A DNA stretch of 64,000 bases, taken from positions 124,001-188,000 of the forward strand of contig NZ_JAAKEC010000001.1 in the NCBI RefSeq assembly GCF_011038975.1. Reading direction: 5' to 3'. A program made the position numbers and the translations under genes. Under the pieces are notes generated by a model. That model was not told the origin of the DNA. It saw only the letters and a list, made by a program, of their open reading frames with translations, and made no database searches. The stretch is from Adlercreutzia sp. ZJ176 (lineage in GTDB: Bacteria > Actinomycetota > Coriobacteriia > Coriobacteriales > Eggerthellaceae). Below, piece after piece: positions 55,721 through 63,170 of the stretch (position 1 is the first letter of the stretch; every line of letters begins with the position of its first letter).

Positions 55721-56749
55721 CTAGCAGATGCGGGGAAGCTGCTCGCCCACGAGCATGTCGAGGATGCGCGTCGAGCCGAAGGCGGTGCGCAGGAACACCT
55801 TCGGGCCACGCTCGGCCTTGGCCTCGGACACCTCGCCGATGATGGCCGCGTCGCGCCCGTAGCGGTTCGCGCGCATGGCCGCGAGCGCCGATTCGGCCTC
55901 CTCAGCGGGGACGACGCACACCATCTTGCCCTCGTTGGCCACCTGCATCACGTCGTAGCCGAGCATCTCGCACGCGCCGAGCACGGCGTCTCTCACCGGG
56001 ACGCGCTCCTCCTCCACCGTGATGTCGACGTTCGCCTGGCTCGCCAGCTCGTTCAGGGTGCTCGCGATGCCGCCGCGCGTGGGGTCGCGGAAGCAGCGCG
56101 TGTGCGGGGCGGCCGCCAGCACGTCGGCGATCAGGTGGTTCAAGGGCGCGGCGTCGCTGGCGATGTCAGCCGAGAAGCTCAGCCCCTCGCGGCAGCTCAT
56201 GATGGTGATGCCGTGGTCGCCGAGCGTGCCCGACACCAGCACCGCGTCGCCCGGGCGGCACTGCGCGCCGCCGAGCTCGAAGCCCGGCGCGAGCGCGCCC
56301 ACGCCGCTCGTGTTGATGTAGATGCCGTCGCCGTGCCCGCGGTTGACCACCTTCGTGTCGCCCGTCACCAGCTTGACGCCGGCCTCCTTCGCCACCTCGG
56401 CCATCGACTGGCAGATGCGGCGCAGGTCGTCCATCGGGAAGCCCTCCTCCAGGATGAACCCGCAGCTGAGGTAGAGCGGGCGCGCGCCGCTCGTGGCCAC
56501 GTCGTTCACCGTGCCGCAGATGGCGAGCCGCCCGATGTCGCCGCCGGGGAAGAAGTGCGGCGTGACCACGAACGAGTCGGTGGAGTACGCCAGGCGCTCG
56601 CCCGGCTCGAGCGCCGGGAGCACCGCCGCGTCGTCTCCGCGCAGAAGCTCATCGGTTCCGTACGCCGCGAAGAACACCTCGTCGATGATGCGCTTCATCA
56701 TGGTTCCGCCGCTGCCGTGACCCAGCATGACGGTTGTGTCGTTTGCCAC
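55721..56749 (-). CDS. hypE: Hydrogenase maturation protein HypE
   Basis: A 342-residue protein that dehydrates the carbamoyl group on its C-terminal Cys to make cyanide ligands of the NiFe active site. The N-terminal LGHGSGGTMMKRIIDEVFFA and the ATP-binding LLRGDDAAVLPALEPG ... AYSTDSFVVTPHFFPGGDIG are typical, as is FRDPTRGGIASTLNELA. It ends PRIC, the essential terminal Cys. Thirteen bases separate it from nikR upstream, so it is nickel-regulated or at least cotranscribed. Other hyp genes and the hydrogenase are not in the window. Confidence 0.96.
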   Translation of the reverse strand: MANDTTVMLGHGSGGTMMKRIIDEVFFAAYGTDELLRGDDAAVLPALEPGERLAYSTDSFVVTPHFFPGGDIGRLAICGTVNDVATSGARPLYLSCGFILEEGFPMDDLRRICQSMAEVAKEAGVKLVTGDTKVVNRGHGDGIYINTSGVGALAPGFELGGAQCRPGDAVLVSGTLGDHGITIMSCREGLSFSADIASDAAPLNHLIADVLAAAPHTRCFRDPTRGGIASTLNELASQANVDITVEEERVPVRDAVLGACEMLGYDVMQVANEGKMVCVVPAEEAESALAAMRANRYGRDAAIIGEVSEAKAERGPKVFLRTAFGSTRILDMLVGEQLPRIC

Positions 56750-56762
56750 TGTGCTGCCTTCC

Positions 56763-57185
56763 TTACATATGCCGGCCGGTGGTGGTGAGGACCAGCCGGC
56801 CGTTCTGCACGCCCTTGGTGCCCAGGATCAGGTTCGCGATGTCCTGCACCAGCCCCGTCTCGCCGCGCATGACGATCACCTCGAGGCACATGTGCTGGTC
56901 GACGTGCACGTGCATCGTCGAGATGATGTACTCGAAGTAGTCGTGCTGGATGGTGTGGAGCTTCTCCTGCAGGTCGTTCGAATGGTGGTCGTACACGATG
57001 GTGAGCGTGCCCATGACCAGCGTGCCCGGCGTGGCGCACGCGTCCTCGACCAGCGCGTCGCGCACCAGGTCGCGCACTACTTCGCTGCGGTTCTTCGCCA
57101 GGCCCCGGCGCGCCACCAGCCGATCGAAGCTCATGAGCAGGTCCTCGGGCATGGCCACCGAGAATCGCATGAGGTCGTTGCTCAT
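56763..57185 (-). CDS. nikR: Nickel-responsive regulator NikR
   Basis: A 140-residue ribbon-helix-helix/ACT regulator. DNA-binding part: LMRFSVAMPEDLLMSFDRLV and NRSEVVRDLVRDALVE. The ACT domain holds the nickel ligands H81, H92, H94 and C100 (IQHDYF ... MHVHVDQHMCLEV), spaced as in E. coli NikR. It should bind DNA when nickel is plentiful and repress nickel uptake or hydrogenase genes. It lies between a small helical protein and hypE in one operon, which it may control itself. Confidence 0.95.
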   Translation of the reverse strand: MSNDLMRFSVAMPEDLLMSFDRLVARRGLAKNRSEVVRDLVRDALVEDACATPGTLVMGTLTIVYDHHSNDLQEKLHTIQHDYFEYIISTMHVHVDQHMCLEVIVMRGETGLVQDIANLILGTKGVQNGRLVLTTTGRHM

Positions 57186-57194
57186 GGCAGGCCG

Positions 57195-57449
57195 CTACAC
57201 GAGGCTGACCGTCACGCCCGCGGCGCTTTCCGCGTCGTCCTCGATGGCGTCCTTCGCCTCGTCGAGCATGGCGCGCACGTCGTCGAGCAGCGCCTGGGCT
57301 GCGTGGAGCTTCTCGGACACGGTCGCGAAGCCCGCGTCCTCGGCGTTGTGCGCCAGGTTGTGCGTCCAGCGGCGCTCAAGCTTGATGTGGTCGTCGATCT
57401 GCTCGATCATGAGCTCGAGCTGGCCGGTGTTGACTCCGTTAGTGCACAT
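57195..57449 (-). CDS. Small helical protein upstream of nikR
   Basis: An 84-residue protein starting MCTNGVNTGQLELMIEQIDD and rich in helix-forming residues (HIKLERRWTHNLAHNAEDAG, KLHAAQALLDDVRAMLDEAK). The spacing of H21, H30, H34 and Glu residues could make a metal site in a helical bundle, but no family is recognised. ATG follows AAGGGAGG. It is the first gene of the nikR-hypE operon. A small dyad ATTAA-N6-TTAAT (57487-57502 region) in its upstream DNA may be an operator. Confidence 0.65.
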   Translation of the reverse strand: MCTNGVNTGQLELMIEQIDDHIKLERRWTHNLAHNAEDAGFATVSEKLHAAQALLDDVRAMLDEAKDAIEDDAESAAGVTVSLV

Positions 57450-57574
57450 AATGACCTCCCTTGATGGAAACGGCTTCGCCGTTTGGATTAAACTAACTTA
57501 ATACGGACGGCGCGCAACATCAAGGAGCGAGTGTGACTTTTCCAGCAAGAAGTAACATTTATGAGGTCAACGCC

Positions 57575-58066
57575 ATGGGCACGCTCGCCGTATACGGAGA
57601 CTTCGTGGAGGGGACGGGCAACGAGCTTCTGCTGGTGGCAAGCACGCGCGCGCTGGGCGGCGCGGCGAGAGAGGCGCTCGAGAAGTCGGCGGCGGCCCTC
57701 GGGTACGGCGCGCGGGGATGCGCGTACGTGGTCGCGGCGGTCGGCGGGGCAGCGGACGGGGGCGCGGCGGCCCCCGGGCTCGCGGACGCAGCCGACGGGG
57801 CTCCCGAGCCCGCTGGCACGGCGCTGGGCGCGCGGGACCTCCTGAGCGTGGTCGAAGGGCTCGACCCGCTGGCGATCGTGGCCGCCGACGCCGACGCCGC
57901 CTCGCTGCTCGGACGCGCCTACCGCTGCGAGATCGCGCTCGACGCCGCCACGCGCGTCATGGGCCGCACGGTGGCGGCCTTTCGCCGCTTCGAAGACCTG
58001 CTCGAGACCCCGGAAGAGAAGCAGAAAGCGTGGGCTCTGCTGAAAAAGATGCCCAAACTGGGATAA
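57575..58066 (+). CDS. Conserved-looking hypothetical protein upstream of phosphohexomutase
   Basis: A 163-residue cytosolic protein that I do not recognise. It starts MGTLAVYGDFVEGTGNELLL and ends RTVAAFRRFEDLLETPEEKQ-KAWALLKKMPKLG. The middle (GLADAADGAPEPAGTA) is a low-complexity insert. The alternation of strands and helices is compatible with a small alpha/beta fold. ATG has GAGGTC upstream; a GTG 42 bases earlier with AAGGAGCGA directly adjacent is the alternative. It lies 61 bp before the phosphohexomutase gene and is divergent from the nikR operon. Confidence 0.6.
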   Translation: MGTLAVYGDFVEGTGNELLLVASTRALGGAAREALEKSAAALGYGARGCAYVVAAVGGAADGGAAAPGLADAADGAPEPAGTALGARDLLSVVEGLDPLAIVAADADAASLLGRAYRCEIALDAATRVMGRTVAAFRRFEDLLETPEEKQKAWALLKKMPKLG

Positions 58067-58127
58067 TATGGGCTTCACCTGCGGCAGCGCCGCGGCGTGC
58101 ACGCTCTTGATCGGAAAGGACCCCCTC

Positions 58128-59864
58128 ATGGAAGACATGATGCAGCTGCTCGACCTGTGGATCGCCAAGGCGGACGACCCCGTCGTGCAGGAGCAGCTCC
58201 AACAGCTCAAAGCCGGTGACGAGACCGCCGTGCGCGACGCCTTCTACCAGGACCTCGCCTTCGGGACGGGCGGGCTGCGCGGCATCATCGGCGCAGGCCC
58301 CAACCGCATGAACGTCTACACGGTCGCGAAGGCCACGCAGGGCCTGGCGAACTACCTCAACGCGAGCTTCGACGCGCCCAGCGTCGCCATCGCGCGCGAC
58401 AGCCGCAACATGGGCGAGACGTTCGTGCAGGTGGCGGCTGGCGTCTTGGCCGCCAACGGCATCCGCTCGCACCTGTACCCGCGCATCGAGCCCACCCCTG
58501 CGCTCAGCTTCGCCGTGCGCGACCTGGGCTGCGCGGCGGGCATCTGCATGACCGCGAGCCACAACCCCGCGCCCTACAACGGCTACAAGGCGTACGGCCC
58601 CGACGGCTGCCAGATCGCCACACAGGCGGCACACGACATCCAGGCGGCCATCAACGCCGTGGACATCTTCGACGACGTGAAGCGCATGCCGTTTGACCAG
58701 GCCCTCGCCGAAGGCTGGGCCAGCTACGCCGACGAGGGCACGCTCGACCGCTTCGTCGACGCCGTGTTCGCGCAGTCGCTCGAGGAGCCGGGCGCGAACG
58801 CCGACGCCGGCTTCAAGGTGGTCTACACGCCGCTCAACGGCACGGGCCTCGAGTGCGTGACGCGCATCCTCGAGCGCGTGGGCGTGACCGACGTGACGCT
58901 CGTGGAGGAGCAGACCGCGCCCGACGGCAACTTCCCCACCTGCCCCTACCCCAACCCCGAGATCCGCGAGGCGCTCGAGCGCGGGCTGGCGCTGTGCGAG
59001 GACGTGCGCCCCGACCTGCTGCTGGCGACCGACCCCGACGCCGACCGCGTGGGCGTGGCGGCGCTGCACGACGGCGAGTATCACCTGATCAGCGGCAACG
59101 AGATGGGCATCCTGCTGCTCGACTACGTCTGCCGCATGCGCGCCGCGCGCGGCGAGGACCTCTCGCGCGCCGTGGCGCTGACCACCATCGTGTCAACCGC
59201 CATGGTCGACGCGCTGGCCGCCGAGTACGGCTTCCAGCTGCGCCGCACGCTCACGGGCTTCAAGTACATCGGCGAGCAGATCGGCCTGCTTGAGGCCGCG
59301 GGCACGCCCGAGCGCTTCATCTTCGGCTTCGAGGAGAGCTACGGCTACCTCTCCGGCACGCATGTGCGCGACAAGGACGCCGTGAACGCCAGCATGCTCA
59401 TCTGCCAGATGGCGCGCGATTGGAAGGCGCGCGGCGTTGACCTGGTGGAGGCCATGGACGCGCTGTACCGCAAGCACGGGTACCACCGCAACGCCACCAT
59501 CAGCCTGGAGTACCCCGGCGCCGCCGGCGCTGAGAAGATGGCGAATATCATGAGCGGACTCTCCGCGAACGCGCCGCAGGAGGTGGCGGGGCTGCGCGTG
59601 ACCGCGTGCGTCGACTACCAGCAGGGCGTGGCCATGCCGTACGTGGGCTCGGCGGGCGCCGACGGCGAAGCCGACGCGCCGCAGACGCTCCCCGCGGCGG
59701 GCGTGTTCGAGATGCAGCTCGAGGGCGGCAGCAAGCTCATCGTGCGCCCGAGCGGCACCGAGCCGAAGATCAAGGCGTACCTGTTCGCCGCCTGCCCCAC
59801 CCCCGAAGAGGCTGCCGACCTGCTGGCGAAGATGGACGAGGCTGCCCGCGCGATCCTGGCATAG
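58128..59864 (+). CDS. Phosphoglucomutase/phosphomannomutase (alpha-D-phosphohexomutase)
   Basis: A 578-residue enzyme that interconverts hexose 1- and 6-phosphates for glycan precursors. LAFGTGGLRGIIGAGPNRMN begins domain 1. CMTASHNPAPYNGYKAYGPD holds the catalytic phospho-Ser. LLATDPDADRVGVA is the metal loop, FGFEESYGYL the sugar loop and KLIVRPSGTEPKIKAY the phosphate loop. Length matches the PgcA-like subgroup. ATG follows GGAAAGGACC; an upstream in-frame start adds 20 residues unlike the family. A strong terminator follows the gene. Confidence 0.95.
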   Translation: MEDMMQLLDLWIAKADDPVVQEQLQQLKAGDETAVRDAFYQDLAFGTGGLRGIIGAGPNRMNVYTVAKATQGLANYLNASFDAPSVAIARDSRNMGETFVQVAAGVLAANGIRSHLYPRIEPTPALSFAVRDLGCAAGICMTASHNPAPYNGYKAYGPDGCQIATQAAHDIQAAINAVDIFDDVKRMPFDQALAEGWASYADEGTLDRFVDAVFAQSLEEPGANADAGFKVVYTPLNGTGLECVTRILERVGVTDVTLVEEQTAPDGNFPTCPYPNPEIREALERGLALCEDVRPDLLLATDPDADRVGVAALHDGEYHLISGNEMGILLLDYVCRMRAARGEDLSRAVALTTIVSTAMVDALAAEYGFQLRRTLTGFKYIGEQIGLLEAAGTPERFIFGFEESYGYLSGTHVRDKDAVNASMLICQMARDWKARGVDLVEAMDALYRKHGYHRNATISLEYPGAAGAEKMANIMSGLSANAPQEVAGLRVTACVDYQQGVAMPYVGSAGADGEADAPQTLPAAGVFEMQLEGGSKLIVRPSGTEPKIKAYLFAACPTPEEAADLLAKMDEAARAILA

Positions 59865-59930
59865 GCGCGCCCGTACAGCAGGCGGAAGCCCCCTGCGCGA
59901 GGACCTGGTCCCGCGGCCTCCCGACCTCCC

Positions 59931-59974
59931 GGCCCCGCGAAGACTCGCATCCTGCGATCTTCGCGGGGCCTTTT
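59931..59974 (+). terminator. Rho-independent terminator after the phosphohexomutase
   Basis: GGCCCCGCGAAGA and its complement form a 13-bp stem with a 14-base loop, followed by TTTTC. Confidence 0.9.
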
Positions 59975-60140
59975 CGAACGAAGGATTTGCAGAGAAACTC
60001 ACTGGGGGGACTTGCGGAGCACCTTGTGGAGAAATTGTAAGTATAGGCTAACTTTTGGCGACTGCGCCTTGCGCTGCGGAAGAAGTTGCCATAAGATAAC
60101 TTTCGTCGAGAGGGAACGGCACCGAAGAGCAGCAGCCCGA

Positions 60141-60264
60141 GCGAGACGCCGCGAAGGGTGTGAAGCCCAAGAGGCGTCGCGAAGAGCCCAAAGCCCAAGA
60201 ACGAGACTTCGCGAAGGGCGTGAAACCCAAGAGCGAGACGTCGCGAAGGGCGTGAAGCCCGAGG
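60141..60264. repeat. Tandem array of four ~32-bp units (GCGAGACGTCGCGAAGGGCG type)
   Basis: Units at 60141-60172, 60201-60232 and 60233-60264 are each 32 bp; one at 60173-60200 is 28. The conserved core is CGCGAAGGGCGTGAAGCCCA. They have no spacers and lie in gene-free DNA. Confidence 0.8.
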
Positions 60265-60417
60265 GAGCCCGAACCGATCGCAACTCCTCCTCTCTTTTGC
60301 TTTACTGGGCGGCGAAGCGTTCCTCGTCTTGCTTCGCCGCAAACAAGGTGAGCCCGCAGGATCCCCCTCCTTGCGGGCTCGCCTTGTCTTTGCCCCCGTG
60401 ATGTTAGGACGAAGCGC

Positions 60418-60545
60418 GCTGTTGTCCCAGAGAGGCCGCAGCAACGCGTGCTGCTGCCCCAGCGAGACCGCAACAACGCGCGCTGTTGTCCCAGAGATGT
60501 CGCAGCAACGCGCGCTGCCGTCCTGGAGATCCGAAACGAACCTGT
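60418..60545. repeat. Second tandem array with 32-bp period
   Basis: Three complete units of exactly 32 bp (60418-60449, 60450-60481, 60482-60513) begin GCTGTTGTCCCAGAGAxxCC and end GCAACGCGC; a fourth (60514-60545) is degenerate. The sequence differs from the array 150 bp to the left but the period is equal. Confidence 0.85.
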
Positions 60546-60564
60546 CGCCGCCCCGGCTCCCTCA

Positions 60565-60600
60565 GGGCTGTTTTGCGAAACGCGTTTCGCAAAACAGCCC
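60565..60600. repeat. Perfect 36-bp palindrome without loop
   Basis: GGGCTGTTTTGCGAAACG and its exact complement meet at the centre without spacer. No T-run follows, so a terminator is less likely than a protein-binding site or cruciform. It lies 165 bp from parS. Confidence 0.85.
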
Positions 60601-60765
60601 CAGAAAGACAGAGCAAGGCAGTCAACCCAACTCGCCCGCCAAAATCTCCCGCCGAAACCTACCGAAACAAGCAAACGAAACCGTAGAGATTGCAAGAGAC
60701 GCACGCTTCTGGCGCAAAGGCGAAAGGGTGCGGGAGCAAACACGGAGGCCGCGAGAGCAAACGAA

Positions 60766-60781
60766 TGTTTCACGTGAAACA
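60766..60781. promoter_or_regulatory. parS centromere site (ParB binding), intergenic
   Basis: TGTTTCACGTGAAACA is identical to the site at 32.7 kb and to the bacterial consensus; symmetry extends to 28 bp (60760-60787). It lies in non-coding DNA, as parS sites usually do. Confidence 0.93.
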
Positions 60782-60908
60782 TTCGTTCTTGAAACAGTCG
60801 AGCTACGCGCAGCCGATTTTCGAATCTGAATCCCCGAAGCGATGTGCGGCACCCCGTGCGGTGCCACCACGCACGACATCCTCTGAGACGGCATGCGTCC
60901 TGACGTAG

Positions 60909-60936
60909 AAAAAGCCGCTGGGGGAAGCGGCTTTTT
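60909..60936. terminator. Bidirectional terminator-like hairpin
   Basis: AAAAAGCCGC pairs with GCGGCTTTTT around GGGGGAA-type loop sequence, giving A- and T-tracts on both sides. There is no evident gene directly left of it; it may isolate the parS region. Confidence 0.8.
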
Positions 60937-61152
60937 CCACACGAGAGAAACGAGGAGAAGAAAGTGTCTTTGTCTTATTCCTTTTGTCTACGCGATTCAT
61001 CATAATCGCTTTATTATTTCTAGTCAAGAATAATCTTGAGAAAATATTATATGGTGCGAATTTGCGCCTAGGGAGCCTGCGTCACCTGCATCACAGCGAT
61101 CCGCATCTCAAAGGCCTGCGTCACAGAGACTCCCGTCACGTGCACCTGCGTC
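60937..61152. other. AT-rich patch and CTGCGTCAC-type repeats
   Basis: 60960-61060 is unusually AT-rich (TTTATTATTTCTAGTCAAG, GAAAATATTATATGG). It is followed by CCTGCGTCAC words at irregular spacing up to the end of the MerR gene. No credible coding frame is present. Confidence 0.45.
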
Positions 61153-62019
61153 TCAGAAATCAACGTCACGAGAACCTGAGCTCCGCAGGTCCGCACCCCA
61201 AGGCGTCACGGGGATCTGTATCTCGGTAACGAACTCGGAGACATCGTTGGTCAGGCCGAAGTCGATCATGGTGACCTCCCTCGAGAAGCCCGCCACGCCC
61301 AGGCCGCGCTCGCGCGCGAACTCCAGAAGGCACGCGTAGTGCCGCGGCGCCGCCTCGTGCGAGCCGCGGAAGCGCGTGACCAGGCACGTCCCCTCGGGCA
61401 GCAGCACCGTGCCGCCGCGGTAGTCGTCCTCTTCGTCCAGCACGATGAAAATGAGCTCGTAGGGGTGGAAGCGCCCGCGCTCAAGCGACTCCTGCGAGAG
61501 CCCGATGCCCACCTTCCCCAGGAAGATCGCGGTGCTCTCCTCGTTGCGTTCGAGTTCGCGAATGTGAATCTCCAGGTCAAGCGCGCTCTCCACCGCGAAG
61601 CTCTTCTTGAGCAGCGCAATGCGGCGCGCCGGCACCCGCTCGAGCGAAATCGCGTCCATCTGCGCGCCCACGGCCTCGTCGATCTGCGCGAGGCGGTTGT
61701 CGATCTTGCGCTGGATCGCGCCTAGGCGCTCCTGGCGCTGCGCGACATCGTCCCTCTGCTGCAGCAGCATCGCGCGCACGCCTTCGATCCCGCGGTTCTC
61801 GATGAACTCTTGGATGCGCTCAAGGGGGATGTCGAGCTCGCGCAGGTAGCGGATGGTGTTGAGGCGCTCGAACTGGCGCGTGCTGTAGTAGCGGTACCCC
61901 GTCGCGGGGTCGACGACCTCCGGCGACACGAGCCCCAGCTTGTCGTAGTGCCGCAGCGTGCTCACGCTCAGGTGGAACAGCCGCGCGATCTCGCCTATCT
62001 TGAACAGGTCGCCCTCCAT
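61153..62019 (-). CDS. MerR-family regulator with GyrI-like ligand-binding domain
   Basis: A 288-residue BmrR-like activator. The N-terminal DNA-binding domain is LFKIGEIARLFHLSVSTLRH-YDKLGLVSPEVVDPATGYRYYS. A coiled-coil dimer helix (VRAMLLQQRDDVAQRQERLG) follows. The C-terminal GyrI-like domain (about 125-275) has RRIALLKKSFAVESALDLEI and GRFHPYELIFIVLDEEDDYR and would bind a hydrophobic or cationic ligand. ATG follows GAAGGAGAGC. It is divergent from the DUF554 gene, whose promoter has a MerR-type 19-bp spacer with a perfect dyad. Confidence 0.92.
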   Translation of the reverse strand: MEGDLFKIGEIARLFHLSVSTLRHYDKLGLVSPEVVDPATGYRYYSTRQFERLNTIRYLRELDIPLERIQEFIENRGIEGVRAMLLQQRDDVAQRQERLGAIQRKIDNRLAQIDEAVGAQMDAISLERVPARRIALLKKSFAVESALDLEIHIRELERNEESTAIFLGKVGIGLSQESLERGRFHPYELIFIVLDEEDDYRGGTVLLPEGTCLVTRFRGSHEAAPRHYACLLEFARERGLGVAGFSREVTMIDFGLTNDVSEFVTEIQIPVTPWGADLRSSGSRDVDF

Positions 62020-62198
62020 GCGCTCTCCTTCTTCGCCTCGCCGCGTCCTCCCACGCGGCGCTCCTGCACCCCCTGTGCCGCGGCTCCACCGCGCCACCTC
62101 GGCGTCCCATCACGCCGCTTCGCCCCACCGCTGCCAGCGCGCCACCTCAGCTTGCAGCGCCTTCCTTCCCGCCGCTTCGGCGTTTTCGCAGTTTCCGC

Positions 62199-62229
62199 TT
62201 GACTCTACATCTATTGTAGAGTTTTTAAT
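62199..62229 (+). promoter_or_regulatory. MerR-type promoter/operator of the DUF554 gene
   Basis: TTGACT and TTTAAT are separated by 19 bp, the over-long spacer that MerR-family activators correct by twisting DNA. A perfect dyad, ACTCTACA-N5-TGTAGAGT (62202-62222), lies between the boxes. The divergent MerR/GyrI gene is the obvious regulator. Confidence 0.85.
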
Positions 62230-62294
62230 ACGTCTCGCACACGACAAATCACCGCGACCCGCACGCTCAGGCGCGTCGCCCGAAAGGAATCGCC

Positions 62295-62984
62295 ATGATC
62301 GGAACCATCGTCAACGCAGGCTGCATCGCCGTCGGCAGCATCGTCGGCAGCGTGGTGAAGAAGGGGCTCGACGAGAAGCTCCAGAACGCCCTGTTCACAG
62401 CCATGGGCCTTGCCGCGCTCGGCATCGGCATCAACGCCGTGGTGCAGAACATGCCGAACAGCAACTACCCCGTCCTGTTCATCGTGAGCCTAGCGCTGGG
62501 AAGCCTGGCGGGCACCGCCGTCGACCTCGACGAGCGCTTCCAGCGCCTGAGCGAGCGCCTGTCGAAGGGCAAGAGCGAGCTGGGGCGGGGCCTCTCCACG
62601 GGCATCCTGCTGTTCTGCATCGGCACGCTGTCCATCCTGGGCCCCATCCAGAGCGCGCTGTACGGCGACCACACCTACCTGTTCGCCAATGCCGCGCTCG
62701 ACCTGGTGACCAGCATGGTGCTCGCGTCGGCGTACGGCATCGGCATGATCCTGGCAGCCGGCGTGCTGTTCGCGTGGCAGGGCAGCATCTACGGGCTCAC
62801 GCTGCTGCTCGGCAACTTCGTGACGCCCGACATGATGTGCGAGCTGTCCGTGGTGGGCGGCTTCCTCATCGCAAGCACCGGCATCTCGATCCTGGGGATC
62901 AAGGACCTCAAGACCATGAACATGCTGCCCAGCCTCGTGGTGCCCATCGCCTTCTGCGCCGCAGCAAGCGCGTTGGGCTGGTAA
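62295..62984 (+). CDS. DUF554-family membrane protein (YdfK/YqgA-like)
   Basis: A 229-residue membrane protein with six to seven hydrophobic helices. GTIVNAGCIAVGSIVGSVVK, the start, and GILLFCIGTLSILGPIQSAL, ASAYGIGMILAAGVLFAWQG and FLIASTGISILGIKDLKTMN are DUF554 hallmarks. The family's function is unknown; a transport role is often assumed. ATG follows GAAAGGAATCGCC. Its promoter carries the MerR-type operator, so expression should depend on the ligand of the adjacent regulator. An efflux or detoxification role is suggested by this arrangement but is not proven. Confidence 0.92.
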   Translation: MIGTIVNAGCIAVGSIVGSVVKKGLDEKLQNALFTAMGLAALGIGINAVVQNMPNSNYPVLFIVSLALGSLAGTAVDLDERFQRLSERLSKGKSELGRGLSTGILLFCIGTLSILGPIQSALYGDHTYLFANAALDLVTSMVLASAYGIGMILAAGVLFAWQGSIYGLTLLLGNFVTPDMMCELSVVGGFLIASTGISILGIKDLKTMNMLPSLVVPIAFCAAASALGW

Positions 62985-63170
62985 GGGGGGCGCGCTCGCG
63001 CGCGCCGCGCGCCGCACCGTCCGCAAGCCGCACCCCCCCGCGCGCCGCGCCGCGTATTCCTCCTCTACCGCGCTTATTTCCCAACAAATATTATTTCTCT
63101 ACAGGTATAATTAGGCCGTCACCCACCGGCCGCGCACCGCACGCGGCGAACTTCAACACGAGGAGGAACG

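Noticed and set aside
60048-60829. Long open frames on both strands around the second parS
   Set aside because: They run through tandem repeats and the parS palindrome (which always reads MFHVKH- or NVSRETF-like), have no ribosome site with typical codon use, and overlap each other.
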